Shown: positions 7,103-14,879, counted from the stretch's first letter. The stretch is DNA of 17,505 nucleotides from Solimonas_A sp035476855 (GCA_035476855.1 DATILC010000290.1:1-17505), one strand, 5' to 3'. The notes: a model not told the origin generated them from the sequence alone. Translations and numbers: made by a program.

Positions 7103-8017
7103 CTAGCGCGAGAACGACACGCCGACGCCGACGCGCATGGTGTTGCGGTTGTAGTCGAACAGGCTTTCGCCGTAGCCCTGCCAGAAGTAGACGTTCCAGT
7201 AGGCCGCGTAGCTGCCGCCGATCGGCGCGCTGTAGTTGAGGTTGATCGCGCCCTTGCCGGTGCGGGGACTGAAGCGTGCCATCGTGCCGATGCGATCCTG
7301 GCGGCCGCGAATCGGCTCGTGTTGCAGCTGCAGTTCGCCGTAGCCGTAGTAGTCGTTGATGTCGGGATTGTCGTCGCGCTCGGGATCGTCGGGCGCGCGG
7401 TTCTCGGACTCCGGCCAGCGGTACCACAGCTTCAGGTAGGCCAGTGTGCGGGCGCCCTTCCAGAAGCCGGCCGCATAGCTGCGGTTCCAGCTGCGTGAAT
7501 CGGGGATCGCCTTGCCGTTGGACTCGTGCTCGGCGCCGAGGTCCAGGCCGAACGCGCTGCTGCTGTCCTGTGGAAAGGTCCAGCGCAGGAATGCCTCCGG
7601 GTTGTAGTCGGTCTCGCGGAACGGCCGCGAGGCCTGGCCGTTGTAGACCTGCCAGAAGGACTTCTGCGTATAGGCAAGGAAGAGGTGGCCACCCCACAGG
7701 CGGATATCCGGAATGCGCTGCTTGAAGCTGATCTGGAAGAACGCCTCCGGGTTCTCTCCGCCGTTGATGTTCTCCGCCCATGAATAGGGCAGGGCGAACA
7801 TTGGCTTGTGGAACGACAGGCCCGGCGAATCCTCGACCAACTCGAAGGCCTCCGGACGGAAGCCCATGTTCTCGAACAGCTGGCGGTCGGTCCGGGGAAT
7901 CGGTTCCGGCTTCGATGCCAGCGGGATCACCGGCAACTCCTCGCCCGGCACTGCGATGGGAGCGGCGGTGACAGCCAGCGGCAGCAGGGCAGCGAGAATC
8001 AGCAGGGTGGTGCGCAT
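7103..8017 (-). CDS. pldA: Outer membrane phospholipase A
   Basis: 304 residues, close to the 289 of the E. coli enzyme. A calcium-dependent outer-membrane beta-barrel that hydrolyses misplaced phospholipids in the outer leaflet. The start at 8017 gives a signal peptide (MRTTLLILAALLPLAVTAA) and has GGAGAG eight bases upstream; a longer frame to 8110 runs through a terminator and has no signal peptide, so it was not used. The catalytic triad is visible: His164 and Ser166 in HESNG, and Asn178 in SRSWN, with the same 2- and 12-residue spacings as His142, Ser144 and Asn156 in E. coli. Alternating aromatic strands and a YGYGELQLQ strand support the barrel. It ends in Ser-Arg rather than the usual terminal Phe. 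Its own promoter must lie close to or inside the end of the upstream gene. Confidence 0.93.
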   Translation of the reverse strand: MRTTLLILAALLPLAVTAAPIAVPGEELPVIPLASKPEPIPRTDRQLFENMGFRPEAFELVEDSPGLSFHKPMFALPYSWAENINGGENPEAFFQISFKQRIPDIRLWGGHLFLAYTQKSFWQVYNGQASRPFRETDYNPEAFLRWTFPQDSSSAFGLDLGAEHESNGKAIPDSRSWNRSYAAGFWKGARTLAYLKLWYRWPESENRAPDDPERDDNPDINDYYGYGELQLQHEPIRGRQDRIGTMARFSPRTGKGAINLNYSAPIGGSYAAYWNVYFWQGYGESLFDYNRNTMRVGVGVSFSR

Positions 8018-8025
8018 TGCAGCAG

Positions 8026-8031
8026 CTCTCC
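8026..8031 (-). promoter_or_regulatory. Ribosome binding site of pldA
   Basis: GGAGAG on the minus strand, eight bases before the ATG at 8017. It settles the start in favour of the signal-peptide-bearing form. Confidence 0.65.
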
Positions 8032-8037
8032 ACAAAC

Positions 8038-8064
8038 AAAAAAGCCCGCGACGCGGGCGGCTTT
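8038..8064 (-). terminator. Rho-independent terminator of the AbiEi-like gene
   Basis: Read on the minus strand: stem GCCCGC / GCGGGC with a 3-base loop (8044-8058), followed by six T residues (plus-strand A run at 8038-8043). It lies 23 bp after the stop of the AbiEi-like gene and before pldA. On the plus strand only three T follow, so it works mainly on the minus strand. Confidence 0.8.
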
Positions 8065-8087
8065 CAACGCGGCGGCAGACGTCGTCC

Positions 8088-8696
8088 TCAGTGCGCGAGC
8101 GCATCCACATAAGGTTTCATCACGCGCTCGACACGGCAGAGCTTGGCGAAATGCCACAGCTTTTTCATGTTCAGGGCTCGTTCGTTCATTGCCGAGCGCA
8201 ACGCATCGACTGCGATATGCGGTCCAATCTTGTTGCGGAACTTGAACAGGTCCGCCAGCGTCTTCTCCAGACTGTAGACGCGCACTTTCACGTTTTCCAC
8301 CACATGCGTTTCCACGCCTTCGGTGAACGCGGGGCCGCCGAGGCGCGCCACCTTGATCTCCGGATAGTCGACGCGCGGACGTGCGGCGCGTCGCTCGATC
8401 GCGACATAAACTTCGTCACCGTTCTGCTCGGCCAGGCCATGGAAGGCGAGTGCCGAGCGCAGGCAGATCACGCCATTGGGAACTGCGCGACCGATGATCG
8501 CGAGCGAGACGTTATTGGTGACGTCGGTGTCGGCGAGTACATAGCTGCCGCGTCCGACTTTCTTGATCAGGCCCTTGTCGCAGAGACGACGCAGGTACTC
8601 CGCCTGGATGCCGTGCGGAACCAAATCCTTCGGACGCAGCACGCCCAGCTTCTGGGCCAGCTGTATGATGCGTTCGGATTTGCTGTGCTCGTCCAT
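8088..8696 (-). CDS. AbiEi-type antitoxin-like transcriptional regulator, orphan
   Basis: 202 residues. The N-terminal 50 residues look like the winged-helix domain of type IV antitoxins of the AbiEi family (SERIIQLAQKLGVLRPKDL, then a Tyr-Leu-Arg-Arg-Leu helix and a GRGSYVL wing). The rest follows the family pattern, including an SALAFHGL segment at about 81-88 and an EKTLADLFKF segment near 145. In complete systems AbiEi represses its own operon and counters the AbiEii nucleotidyltransferase toxin, encoded next to it. No toxin gene is present on either side: pldA follows after a terminator and a Kef antiporter is divergent. Its codons and upstream region look less GC-rich than the neighbours, suggesting acquisition. 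It may be a solitary regulator or the remnant of a toxin-antitoxin pair. No good Shine-Dalgarno precedes the ATG. Confidence 0.78.
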   Translation of the reverse strand: MDEHSKSERIIQLAQKLGVLRPKDLVPHGIQAEYLRRLCDKGLIKKVGRGSYVLADTDVTNNVSLAIIGRAVPNGVICLRSALAFHGLAEQNGDEVYVAIERRAARPRVDYPEIKVARLGGPAFTEGVETHVVENVKVRVYSLEKTLADLFKFRNKIGPHIAVDALRSAMNERALNMKKLWHFAKLCRVERVMKPYVDALAH

Positions 8697-8884
8697 GGAC
8701 CCGGTGGAGTCGTGAGTATCGGCCAGAGTTTTTCAGATGTGTAAACATTTAATAACGTGTGAGAAAAGATTGCAAGTAAATATTTGCTCACGCTGAACAT
8801 CAACTATCGAATCCAAGTCCGTGTCAACAATGGGAAACATGACATCGGACAGTGTGATCAAAAAATAACCATAACGCGCCTAGG
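8697..8884. other. AT-richer divergent intergenic region
   Basis: 188 bp between the AbiEi-like gene (minus) and the Kef antiporter (plus), markedly richer in A and T than the rest of the window. It includes an AAATATTT palindrome near 8780 and loosely spaced GTGAG/CTCAC arms around it. AbiEi proteins bind inverted repeats upstream of their own genes, so this is where an operator would lie, but no repeat is strong enough to name. A minus-strand promoter of the type TTGCAA-17 bp-TTAAAT is possible. No gene, RNA or mobile element end was recognised. Confidence 0.5.
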
Positions 8885-10642
8885 ATGCTGATCGATATCG
8901 CATTATTTCTGGCCTGCGCGGTGCTGTTCGTGCCCTTGTACCGGCGTCTGGGGCTGGGGGCGGTGCTGGGTTACCTGAGTGCCGGCATCCTCATTGGCCC
9001 CTCCGCCCTGGGCCTGGTCGAGGATGTCGGGCAGGTCCTGCACTTCTCCGAGTTCGGGGTGGTGCTGCTGCTGTTCGTGATCGGCCTGGAGCTGCAGCCC
9101 TCGCGCCTGTGGACCCTGCGCCGGGCGGTATTCGGCCTGGGCGGGGCCCAGGTGGGGCTGACCATGGCCCTGCTGGGCCTGGCCGGCTGGCTGCTGGGCC
9201 TGCCGCCGGTAGCGGCACTGGTGGCCGGCTTCGGCCTGGCGATGTCCTCCACCGCCTTCGTGCTGCAGATGCTGGCCGAGCGCAAGGAACTGTCGGCGCG
9301 CCACGGTCGGGCGGCCTTCGCCATCCTGCTGTTCCAGGACCTCAGCGTGATTCCGTTCCTGGCACTGATCCCGCTGCTGGCGGCGCAGGGCGCGACCGGT
9401 GGTGGCCAGGGCTGGATCGAGGCGGCGCGGGTGGTCGGCATGTTCGCGCTGGTGATCTTCGCCGGCCGCTATGCGTTACGACCGCTGTTCCGCGCCATCG
9501 CCGCCAGCGACACGCCGGAAGTATTCACCGCCGCGGCGCTGCTGGTGGTGCTGGCCACCGCGCTGGGCATGCAGGCGGTGGGCCTGTCGATGTCGCTGGG
9601 TGCCTTCACTGCCGGTGTGCTGCTGGCGGATTCGGAATACCGGCACGAGCTGCAGGCCGACATCGAACCCTTCAAGGGCCTGCTGCTGGGCCTGTTCTTC
9701 ATCGCGGTCGGCATGTCGGCCGACATCGGCCTGCTGCTGGCGCAGCCGGCCCTGGTGCTGGGTCTGACCGCGGGGCTGCTGGCGGCCAAGGCATTGGTGC
9801 TGTTCGCGCTCGGGCGCCTGCATGGCCTGACCGCGGAGCAGGCCCGCAGCCTGGCCTTCGCCCTGCCGCAGGGCGGCGAGTTCGCCTTCGTGCTGTTCGG
9901 CGTGGCGGTGACCGCGGGGGTGATGGACGCAGGACTGCAGTCCCTGCTGATCGTGGTGGTGACGCTGAGCATGATCGCCACGCCGCTGCTGTACATGCTG
10001 CAGGCACGCTGGCGTCGCGAGTCCGCTGCGCGGCCCTATGACGAGATCGGCCCGCAGGAGCATGACGTCATCCTCGCCGGCTTCGGTCCCTTCGGGCAGG
10101 TCGTCGGCCGCATCCTGCGGGTCAAGCGCATCCCCTTCACCGTGCTCGACAAGGATTCCGAGCAGGTCGATTTCGTGCGCCGCTTCGGTTCGAAGATCTT
10201 CTACGGCGACGCCGGCCGGCTCGATCTGCTGCGCGCCGCCGAGGCGCACAAGGCGCGGCTGTTCGTGCTGGTGATTCCGGATATCGAGGCCTCGCTGCAT
10301 GTCGCCGAGACCGTGCGCCGCCATTTCCCGCATCTGCAGATCTTCGCGATGGCGATCAACCGCAACCACGCGCTGCGGCTGATGGACCTGGGCATCAGCC
10401 ACGTGATCCGGCGCAGCTACTTCTCCTCGCTGGAGATGACGCGCCTGCTGCTGCAGGCCCTGGGCGATACGCCGGAAGCGGCGCGGCATGCGGTCGATAC
10501 CTTCCAGCGGCATGACGAGGTCACGCTGCGGCGCCAGCAGGCGCTGTTCCGCGACGAGCAGCAGCTGATCCAGAGTGCCCGCGACGCCGCCCAGGAGCTG
10601 GAACAGCTGTTCGAGGCCGATACGCCACCGGACGGACGCTGA
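8885..10642 (+). CDS. Monovalent cation:proton antiporter, KefB/KefC type (CPA2) with TrkA-N domain
   Basis: 585 residues. The first about 380 residues are a CPA2 antiporter domain with about twelve membrane helices: GAVLGYLSAGILIGP near the N terminus, FQDLSVIPFLALIPLL, and the long signature GAFTAGVLLADSEYRHEL with ADIEPFKGLLLGLFF, which is close to E. coli KefB/KefC. Residues about 392-520 form a TrkA-N (RCK) nucleotide-binding domain with GFGPFG at 399-404 and an acidic residue (VLDKD) ending the second strand. KefB/C exchange K+ for H+ and are gated by glutathione adducts; whether this protein is so gated is not shown. No ancillary KefF/KefG gene is nearby. The start lacks a clear Shine-Dalgarno, but the N terminus aligns with the family from the first helix. 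It is probably monocistronic. B and C types cannot be told apart here, so no symbol is given. Confidence 0.92.
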   Translation: MLIDIALFLACAVLFVPLYRRLGLGAVLGYLSAGILIGPSALGLVEDVGQVLHFSEFGVVLLLFVIGLELQPSRLWTLRRAVFGLGGAQVGLTMALLGLAGWLLGLPPVAALVAGFGLAMSSTAFVLQMLAERKELSARHGRAAFAILLFQDLSVIPFLALIPLLAAQGATGGGQGWIEAARVVGMFALVIFAGRYALRPLFRAIAASDTPEVFTAAALLVVLATALGMQAVGLSMSLGAFTAGVLLADSEYRHELQADIEPFKGLLLGLFFIAVGMSADIGLLLAQPALVLGLTAGLLAAKALVLFALGRLHGLTAEQARSLAFALPQGGEFAFVLFGVAVTAGVMDAGLQSLLIVVVTLSMIATPLLYMLQARWRRESAARPYDEIGPQEHDVILAGFGPFGQVVGRILRVKRIPFTVLDKDSEQVDFVRRFGSKIFYGDAGRLDLLRAAEAHKARLFVLVIPDIEASLHVAETVRRHFPHLQIFAMAINRNHALRLMDLGISHVIRRSYFSSLEMTRLLLQALGDTPEAARHAVDTFQRHDEVTLRRQQALFRDEQQLIQSARDAAQELEQLFEADTPPDGR

Positions 10643-10757
10643 AACGCCGCTGGTCGGCTGGTGTGCTGCACTGCACCATTGGCGTCATTGCGGCCCGGCA
10701 TAATGCCGTTCGCGCATGAGATTCACTGCCTCAAATTGTGCTCGTTGCTCCGCTGCC
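10643..10757 (+). promoter_or_regulatory. Intergenic stretch before the cyclase leader, candidate -10 box
   Basis: Between the antiporter stop and the repeat. It contains CATAAT (10699-10704), five of six with the -10 consensus, embedded in the small hairpin CGGCA-TAA-TGCCG (10696-10708). No -35 at suitable distance was seen. If used, transcription would start near 10711 and leave a leader of about 120 nt carrying the stem-loop repeat. Confidence 0.25.
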
Positions 10758-10837
10758 TCATGGCGGCGCCGTCTCGCAACGCTAAGATCCCCATGCTTCG
10801 CATGGGGGCCCTCCACGCTGCTCGCGTTGCTATGAGC
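10758..10837 (+). repeat. Stem-loop repeat, copy 1, abutting the cyclase start codon
   Basis: Aligned by eye with 17157-17233: 65 of 77 paired positions identical plus one 3-nt indel, including an exact 18-base run at 10809-10826. Inner hairpin CCCCATGC / GCATGGGG (10789-10796 and 10800-10807) with loop TTC; outer stem GCAACGC / GCGTTGC (10776-10782 and 10824-10830). The element runs into the start codon and shares ATGAGC with copy 2. Confidence 0.75.
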
Positions 10838-12124
10838 GACATCACACCCCACATTCTGGTTTCCATCATTGCGCTGGGCATGGGGCTGGCGTTCGTTTCG
10901 GCCGACCGCCGTTCGAAGACCTCGAGGGCACTGGGTGCAGGCCTCGGCTTCATCGCCATCGCGATCTACCTGAACGTGCGCTACATCGGCGCTGCCGACA
11001 CCGCGCCGGAGTGGTCGGGCTGGCTGGCCGTGCCCGAGGCCCTGGCGGTGATCACCATCCTCGAATGGATCCTGCGCGTCCGGCGCACCATCCCGGCCGG
11101 GCCCGAGGTCAACGTCGCCGTCGGCGATCGCATCCTGCGCGTCGGTCAGCTGGCCGGCCTGGCCTACGGCCTGTTCGCGCTGCTGCAGCCGCAGGCGCGC
11201 ATCGAGCATTTCCTGCGCGTGCTGAGCCATCCGCAGTCCGTGCTGGCTCCGGGCTTCTGGCTGTTCTTCACGCCGATCGCCGTGGCGGTGCTCTGCGGCC
11301 TGGTCGGCATCATCCTGGTGCTCAACCGCAAACCCGACCGCGCCGAGCGCGTGCGTATCCTGGCGATGGCGGCGGCGGTGCCCTTCCTGCTGTCGGGCTT
11401 CGTTCTGCCGCTGCAGCAGTCGGCGATCGCCACGGTGATCGGCGAGGTGATCTTCCTGGTCGGCGCGGTGCGCTACCACGTGCTGCAGGGCCGGCGCGGC
11501 GAGTTCATGTCGCGCTTCCTGTCGCCGCAGGTGGCGCGGCTGGTGTCGGAGCGCGGCCTCGAAAGCGCAATGCGCGAGAACTACATGGAGATCACCGTGC
11601 TCAGCTGCGACCTGCGCGGCTTCACCGCGTTCGCGGCGACGCAGCCCTCGGCGCGGGTGCTGCAGGTGTTGCGCGAGTACTACGAGGTGGTCGGCAAGGC
11701 GGTGGCGGACTTCGGCGCGACCATCAAGGACTACGCCGGCGACGGCATCCTGATCCTGGTCGGCGCACCGCTGCCGATCACCTTCCATGCGCGCTGCGGC
11801 GTCGAGCTGGCGCGGCGCATCCGCAGCCTGACCCTGCCGCTGACCGAGCAGTGGGGCACCGAGGCGACGCCGTTGGGCATCGGCTTCGGCGTCGCCAGCG
11901 GCGTGGTCACACTGGGCATCATCGGCACCGAGTCGCGGCTGGAATACACCGCGGTCGGATCCACCGTGAACCTGGCCGCACGCCTCTGCGACCAGGCCCA
12001 GCACGGCGAGATCCTGGTGGCCGAGCGCACCGTCGAGCTCGCCGGCGAAACCGGCCTGCGGCCGCGTGCGCCGCTGGCGGTGAAGGGCTATGCCGAGCCG
12101 GTGCCGAACTACGTGCTGCTGTAG
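10832..12124 (+). CDS. Membrane-anchored class III adenylate/guanylate cyclase
   Basis: 430 residues from the ATG at 10832. Upstream in-frame ATGs run through the stem-loop repeat and add no recognisable sequence, so they are not used. Residues about 8-215 hold six or seven hydrophobic helices; residues about 250-430 form the cyclase catalytic domain. Metal-binding Asp260 (SCDLRGFTAF) and Asp304 (AGDGILI), purine-selecting Lys299, and transition-state Asn380 and Arg384 (TVNLAARL) are all present, so it should be active as a homodimer making cAMP from ATP, or cGMP. The usual Asp/Thr partner of the Lys appears to be Ser377 (VGSTVN), so substrate preference is uncertain. No HAMP, PAS or GAF domain is seen, so the membrane domain may be the sensor. 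There is no Shine-Dalgarno before the ATG; the leader is a stem-loop repeat. Convergent with the redoxin gene, 15 bp apart. Confidence 0.9.
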   Translation: MSDITPHILVSIIALGMGLAFVSADRRSKTSRALGAGLGFIAIAIYLNVRYIGAADTAPEWSGWLAVPEALAVITILEWILRVRRTIPAGPEVNVAVGDRILRVGQLAGLAYGLFALLQPQARIEHFLRVLSHPQSVLAPGFWLFFTPIAVAVLCGLVGIILVLNRKPDRAERVRILAMAAAVPFLLSGFVLPLQQSAIATVIGEVIFLVGAVRYHVLQGRRGEFMSRFLSPQVARLVSERGLESAMRENYMEITVLSCDLRGFTAFAATQPSARVLQVLREYYEVVGKAVADFGATIKDYAGDGILILVGAPLPITFHARCGVELARRIRSLTLPLTEQWGTEATPLGIGFGVASGVVTLGIIGTESRLEYTAVGSTVNLAARLCDQAQHGEILVAERTVELAGETGLRPRAPLAVKGYAEPVPNYVLL

Positions 12125-12139
12125 TGCGGCGTCGCGCCT

Positions 12140-12739
12140 TCAGTACTTGACGTTGCAGCCGTAGGGCTTGGTCACCGCATCGGTGACTGGCTTGCCGGCC
12201 ATCGCCTCGGCCAGTGCCAGCTTCACATAGGGTTTGGCGCCGGCGATGTCCTCGCTGTCGGCGCTGGCGATGCTGTCGATGCCGCCCATGTACAGCAGTT
12301 TGCCTTCAGGGCTGACGATGAACATGTGCGGCGTGGTCTGGGCCTCGTAGAGATGGCCGACCGTGCCCTTTCCGTCGAGCAGCACCGCGCTGGGCGCTGC
12401 CTTGCGTTCCTTGCTCAGCATGTTGGCGTCGGCGCCGCTGACGTGGCCCTGCTTGCCGGGTGCCGAGGAGATCACCGACAGCCACACCGCACCCTTGGCC
12501 GTGGCCTCGCGCTGCAGCGACTGCATGTTGCCGACGGAGTAGTGCTTCTGCACGAAGGGGCAGCCGTTGTTGGTCCACTCCAGCACCACGAACTTGCCGC
12601 GGTAGTCGGACAGCTGCACGGTCTTGCCGTTGCTGTCGGTGGCGGAGAAGGCCGGTGCCGGTTCGCCGACCTGCGGCGCCGCATGGGCAGTGGCCACCGT
12701 CATGCCGGCGGCGAGCAGCAACAGGGACATCAGGCGCAT
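12140..12739 (-). CDS. Secreted thioredoxin-fold redoxin, probable DsbD partner
   Basis: 199 residues. A signal peptide (MRLMSLLLLAAGMTVATAHA, cleavage AHA before Ala21) precedes an AhpC/TSA-type redoxin domain: VGEPAPAFSATDSNGK start, single active-site Cys60 in NNGCPF where thioredoxins have CxxC, and a cis-Pro loop at TTPHMF. A second Cys195 near the C terminus (YGCNVKY) is a possible resolving cysteine. It starts 16 bp after the dsbD-like stop, with GGAGAG seven bases before the ATG, so the two are co-transcribed. DsbD-family proteins deliver electrons from cytosolic thioredoxin to periplasmic thioredoxin-fold proteins, so it may be a peroxidase or thiol reductase fed by that route (inference). 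The substrate is unknown. Confidence 0.85.
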   Translation of the reverse strand: MRLMSLLLLAAGMTVATAHAAPQVGEPAPAFSATDSNGKTVQLSDYRGKFVVLEWTNNGCPFVQKHYSVGNMQSLQREATAKGAVWLSVISSAPGKQGHVSGADANMLSKERKAAPSAVLLDGKGTVGHLYEAQTTPHMFIVSPEGKLLYMGGIDSIASADSEDIAGAKPYVKLALAEAMAGKPVTDAVTKPYGCNVKY

Positions 12740-12755
12740 GGGAGCACTCTCCGGT

Positions 12756-14852
12756 TCAGGGGTTCAGTGAATCGATCACGATCTGCGGGGTCAACACCTG
12801 CGGCAAGACCTTCGGCTCGCCACCGTTGACGTAGACCAGGTACAGCGGCACGCCGGGTCGCTGGAAGCGCTCCAGCACATGGGTGATGGCGGGGTCGTTG
12901 CGCGTCCAGTCGGCCACCAGGAAGGCGACGCCGCGCTGGCGGAAGGCCTCCTGCACCGCGTCGGTACGCAACGCGACGCGCTCGTTGACCTTGCAGGTCA
13001 GGCACCAGTCGGCGGTGAAGTCGACGAAGATGGTTTGGCCCTGGGCGCGCAGCTCCGCCACCTTGGCCTCGGACCAGACCTCCGCGCCTTGGGCGGAGCT
13101 GGCATGGCTCGCCGGGCCCGGCACCAGCTGCGGCTGCCACAGCAGCGTCGCCGCCAGCAGCAGCGCGCCCAGCTTGATCGCCGTCGCGAACATGCCTCTG
13201 CGGGGCCACAGCCACACCGCCAGCGCCACCAGCACCATGCCGACCAGCACCAGGCCCATTGCGTCCGGGCCGGCCTGCCGTGCCAGCACCCACAGCAGCC
13301 AGGCCACCGTCAGGTACAGCGGAAAGGCCATCGCCTGCTTGAAGGTTTCCATCCAGGCGCCGGGCCGCGGCAGCCAGGCGGCCAGGCGCGGGAAGAAGCC
13401 GATCAGCAGGAAGGGCAGGGCCAGGCCCAGGCCCAGCACTGCGAACACCAGCAGCGCCAGGCCGGAGCCCTGTGTCACGGCGTAGCCGACTGCCGAGCCC
13501 ATGAACGGCACCGTGCAGGGGCTGGCCACCACCACTGCCAGCACGCCGGTGAAGAAGGCGCCGGCGCTGCCGGATTTCTGCGTCAGGCCCTGGCCGACAC
13601 CCATCCAGCGGGTGCCGAAGTTCGCCGCGCCCGACAGCGACAGGCCCAGGGCCAGCAGCAGGTAGGCGAGCAGTCCGATGAAGGCCGGCGATTGCAGCTG
13701 GAAGCCCCAGCCGATCGCCTGGCCACCGGCGCGCAGCGCCAGCAGCAGGGCGGCGACGGCGAGGAAGGAGCTGATCACGCCGGCGGTGTAGGCCAGTGCG
13801 TGACGCCGCGCCTCGCCCGGCGCCTGCTCGCGCGATTGCAGCACCGACAGTGCCTTCAGCGACAGCACCGGGAACACGCAGGGCATCAGGTTGAGGATCA
13901 GGCCGCCGAGCAGGGCCGACAGCAACACCGCGATCAGTGACGGTGGCGCGGCGGGTTCAGGCGGCACAGTGACCGCGCCGGCGACTGCGGTCGTCGGCGG
14001 CGGCAGCGAGGCGCCCACCGCTTCGACGCTGCCGGGCAGCGCCACGATCCGGTAGGCCGCGGCCTTGCCGCCCTCGTGCAGCACCAGCACGCCGCGGACT
14101 TCCTTCGGCGCTTCGGTGAAATAGCTGCTGAGCTGCTGGCTCAGGCGCAGGCCGCTGCGCGCGTCGATGTCGACCCGCTGCGGCGCGTTGTGGGCGACCA
14201 GGTCATTGGCCTCGGCAAAGAACTCGACCTTGTCGGCGTGGACCTGGGTGCCGTTCACTGCCAGCGAAAAGCTGCCGTCGGCGATGGCGAACTGCGCCGG
14301 CCAGTCCGTCGCCGGCTTAGGCAGATCGGCGCGGGCTTTGGCGAAAGCCGCAGCCCAGGCTGGATCGGCTTTGGCGCTGGCCGCCACCGGCAGTTCCAGT
14401 TGCAGCTCGGCCTTGCCCGGAATGCAGATGTCCTTGCAGACCAGCCACTTCGCCTCGGCCTGCAGGGCCAGCGGCTGGCCGGTCGGTACCGCCGCTGCGA
14501 GCGTCAGCGGCACCAGGTGCAGGGTTTCCTCGCCGTAGCCGTAGTTGGTCAGGTCGCCGAGGTGGTGGGGATGCGGGTAGGGCCACTCGATGGCGCCGGC
14601 ACTGACACCCGCCGGCAGTGTCCATTTCAGGCTGGTGGGGATGCCGGAGTCACCCGGGTTGAGCCAGTAGACATGCCAGCCCGGCTCCGGCTGCAGGCGC
14701 AGCGCCACCCAGTTGGGCTGGTCGCCGGGGACCAGGCGGTCGTTCTCGGCGACCAGGCTGGCCTCCACGTGCTCGGTCCCGGGTGGAGCGGCGGACGCGC
14801 CGGCAGCAGCAAGGGCCAGCAGCAGGGCGGCAGCCGTACGGGGAAGGTTCAT
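12756..14852 (-). CDS. DsbD/ScsB-like thiol:disulfide interchange transporter
   Basis: 698 residues from the ATG at 14852. A longer frame extends to 15614 but lacks a signal peptide and overlaps the DUF2845 gene. Parts: signal peptide (1-21); a periplasmic DsbD-alpha-like domain to about 275 with Cys139 and Cys143 in CKDICIPG; an eight-helix membrane domain with Cys325 (MPCVFP) and Cys446 (SPCTVP); and a C-terminal periplasmic thioredoxin domain with Cys617 and Cys620 in DWCLTC. All six cysteines of the electron relay are therefore present. It carries reducing power from cytoplasmic thioredoxin across the inner membrane. Length and N-terminal domain are closer to the ScsB branch than to E. 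coli DsbD. It is first gene of a two-gene operon with the redoxin, and its role may include keeping heme-attachment cysteines reduced for the many c-type cytochromes nearby (inference). No strong Shine-Dalgarno. Confidence 0.92.
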   Translation of the reverse strand: MNLPRTAAALLLALAAAGASAAPPGTEHVEASLVAENDRLVPGDQPNWVALRLQPEPGWHVYWLNPGDSGIPTSLKWTLPAGVSAGAIEWPYPHPHHLGDLTNYGYGEETLHLVPLTLAAAVPTGQPLALQAEAKWLVCKDICIPGKAELQLELPVAASAKADPAWAAAFAKARADLPKPATDWPAQFAIADGSFSLAVNGTQVHADKVEFFAEANDLVAHNAPQRVDIDARSGLRLSQQLSSYFTEAPKEVRGVLVLHEGGKAAAYRIVALPGSVEAVGASLPPPTTAVAGAVTVPPEPAAPPSLIAVLLSALLGGLILNLMPCVFPVLSLKALSVLQSREQAPGEARRHALAYTAGVISSFLAVAALLLALRAGGQAIGWGFQLQSPAFIGLLAYLLLALGLSLSGAANFGTRWMGVGQGLTQKSGSAGAFFTGVLAVVVASPCTVPFMGSAVGYAVTQGSGLALLVFAVLGLGLALPFLLIGFFPRLAAWLPRPGAWMETFKQAMAFPLYLTVAWLLWVLARQAGPDAMGLVLVGMVLVALAVWLWPRRGMFATAIKLGALLLAATLLWQPQLVPGPASHASSAQGAEVWSEAKVAELRAQGQTIFVDFTADWCLTCKVNERVALRTDAVQEAFRQRGVAFLVADWTRNDPAITHVLERFQRPGVPLYLVYVNGGEPKVLPQVLTPQIVIDSLNP

Positions 14853-14873
14853 GCGGAATCCGGATGATTGCGG

Positions 14874-14879
14874 TGTAAT
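14874..14879 (+). promoter_or_regulatory. Candidate -10 box for the DUF2845 gene
   Basis: TGTAAT, five of six with the consensus, in the 57-bp gap between the divergent dsbD-like and DUF2845 genes. No -35 is evident at the usual distance. Such a short gap means the two promoters overlap each other or the start of the opposite gene. Confidence 0.25.

Noticed and set aside
8774..8800. AT-rich palindrome AAATATTT considered as an attachment site or operator
   Set aside because: No direct repeat, integrase or tRNA end accompanies it, and short AT palindromes arise easily in AT-rich spacers.
10789..10807. Inner hairpin of repeat copy 1 considered as a terminator of the Kef antiporter gene
   Set aside because: No T-run follows it, it abuts the next start codon, and copy 2 shows the same placement, so a leader role or dispersed repeat fits better.
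10661..10831. Upstream in-frame starts extending the cyclase by up to 57 residues
   Set aside because: The extra sequence is a translation of the stem-loop repeat and intergenic DNA, and a membrane helix follows directly after the ATG at 10832.
12125..12139. Search for a bidirectional terminator between the cyclase and redoxin genes
   Set aside because: Only 15 bp without an inverted repeat or T-run; no terminator can be supported.
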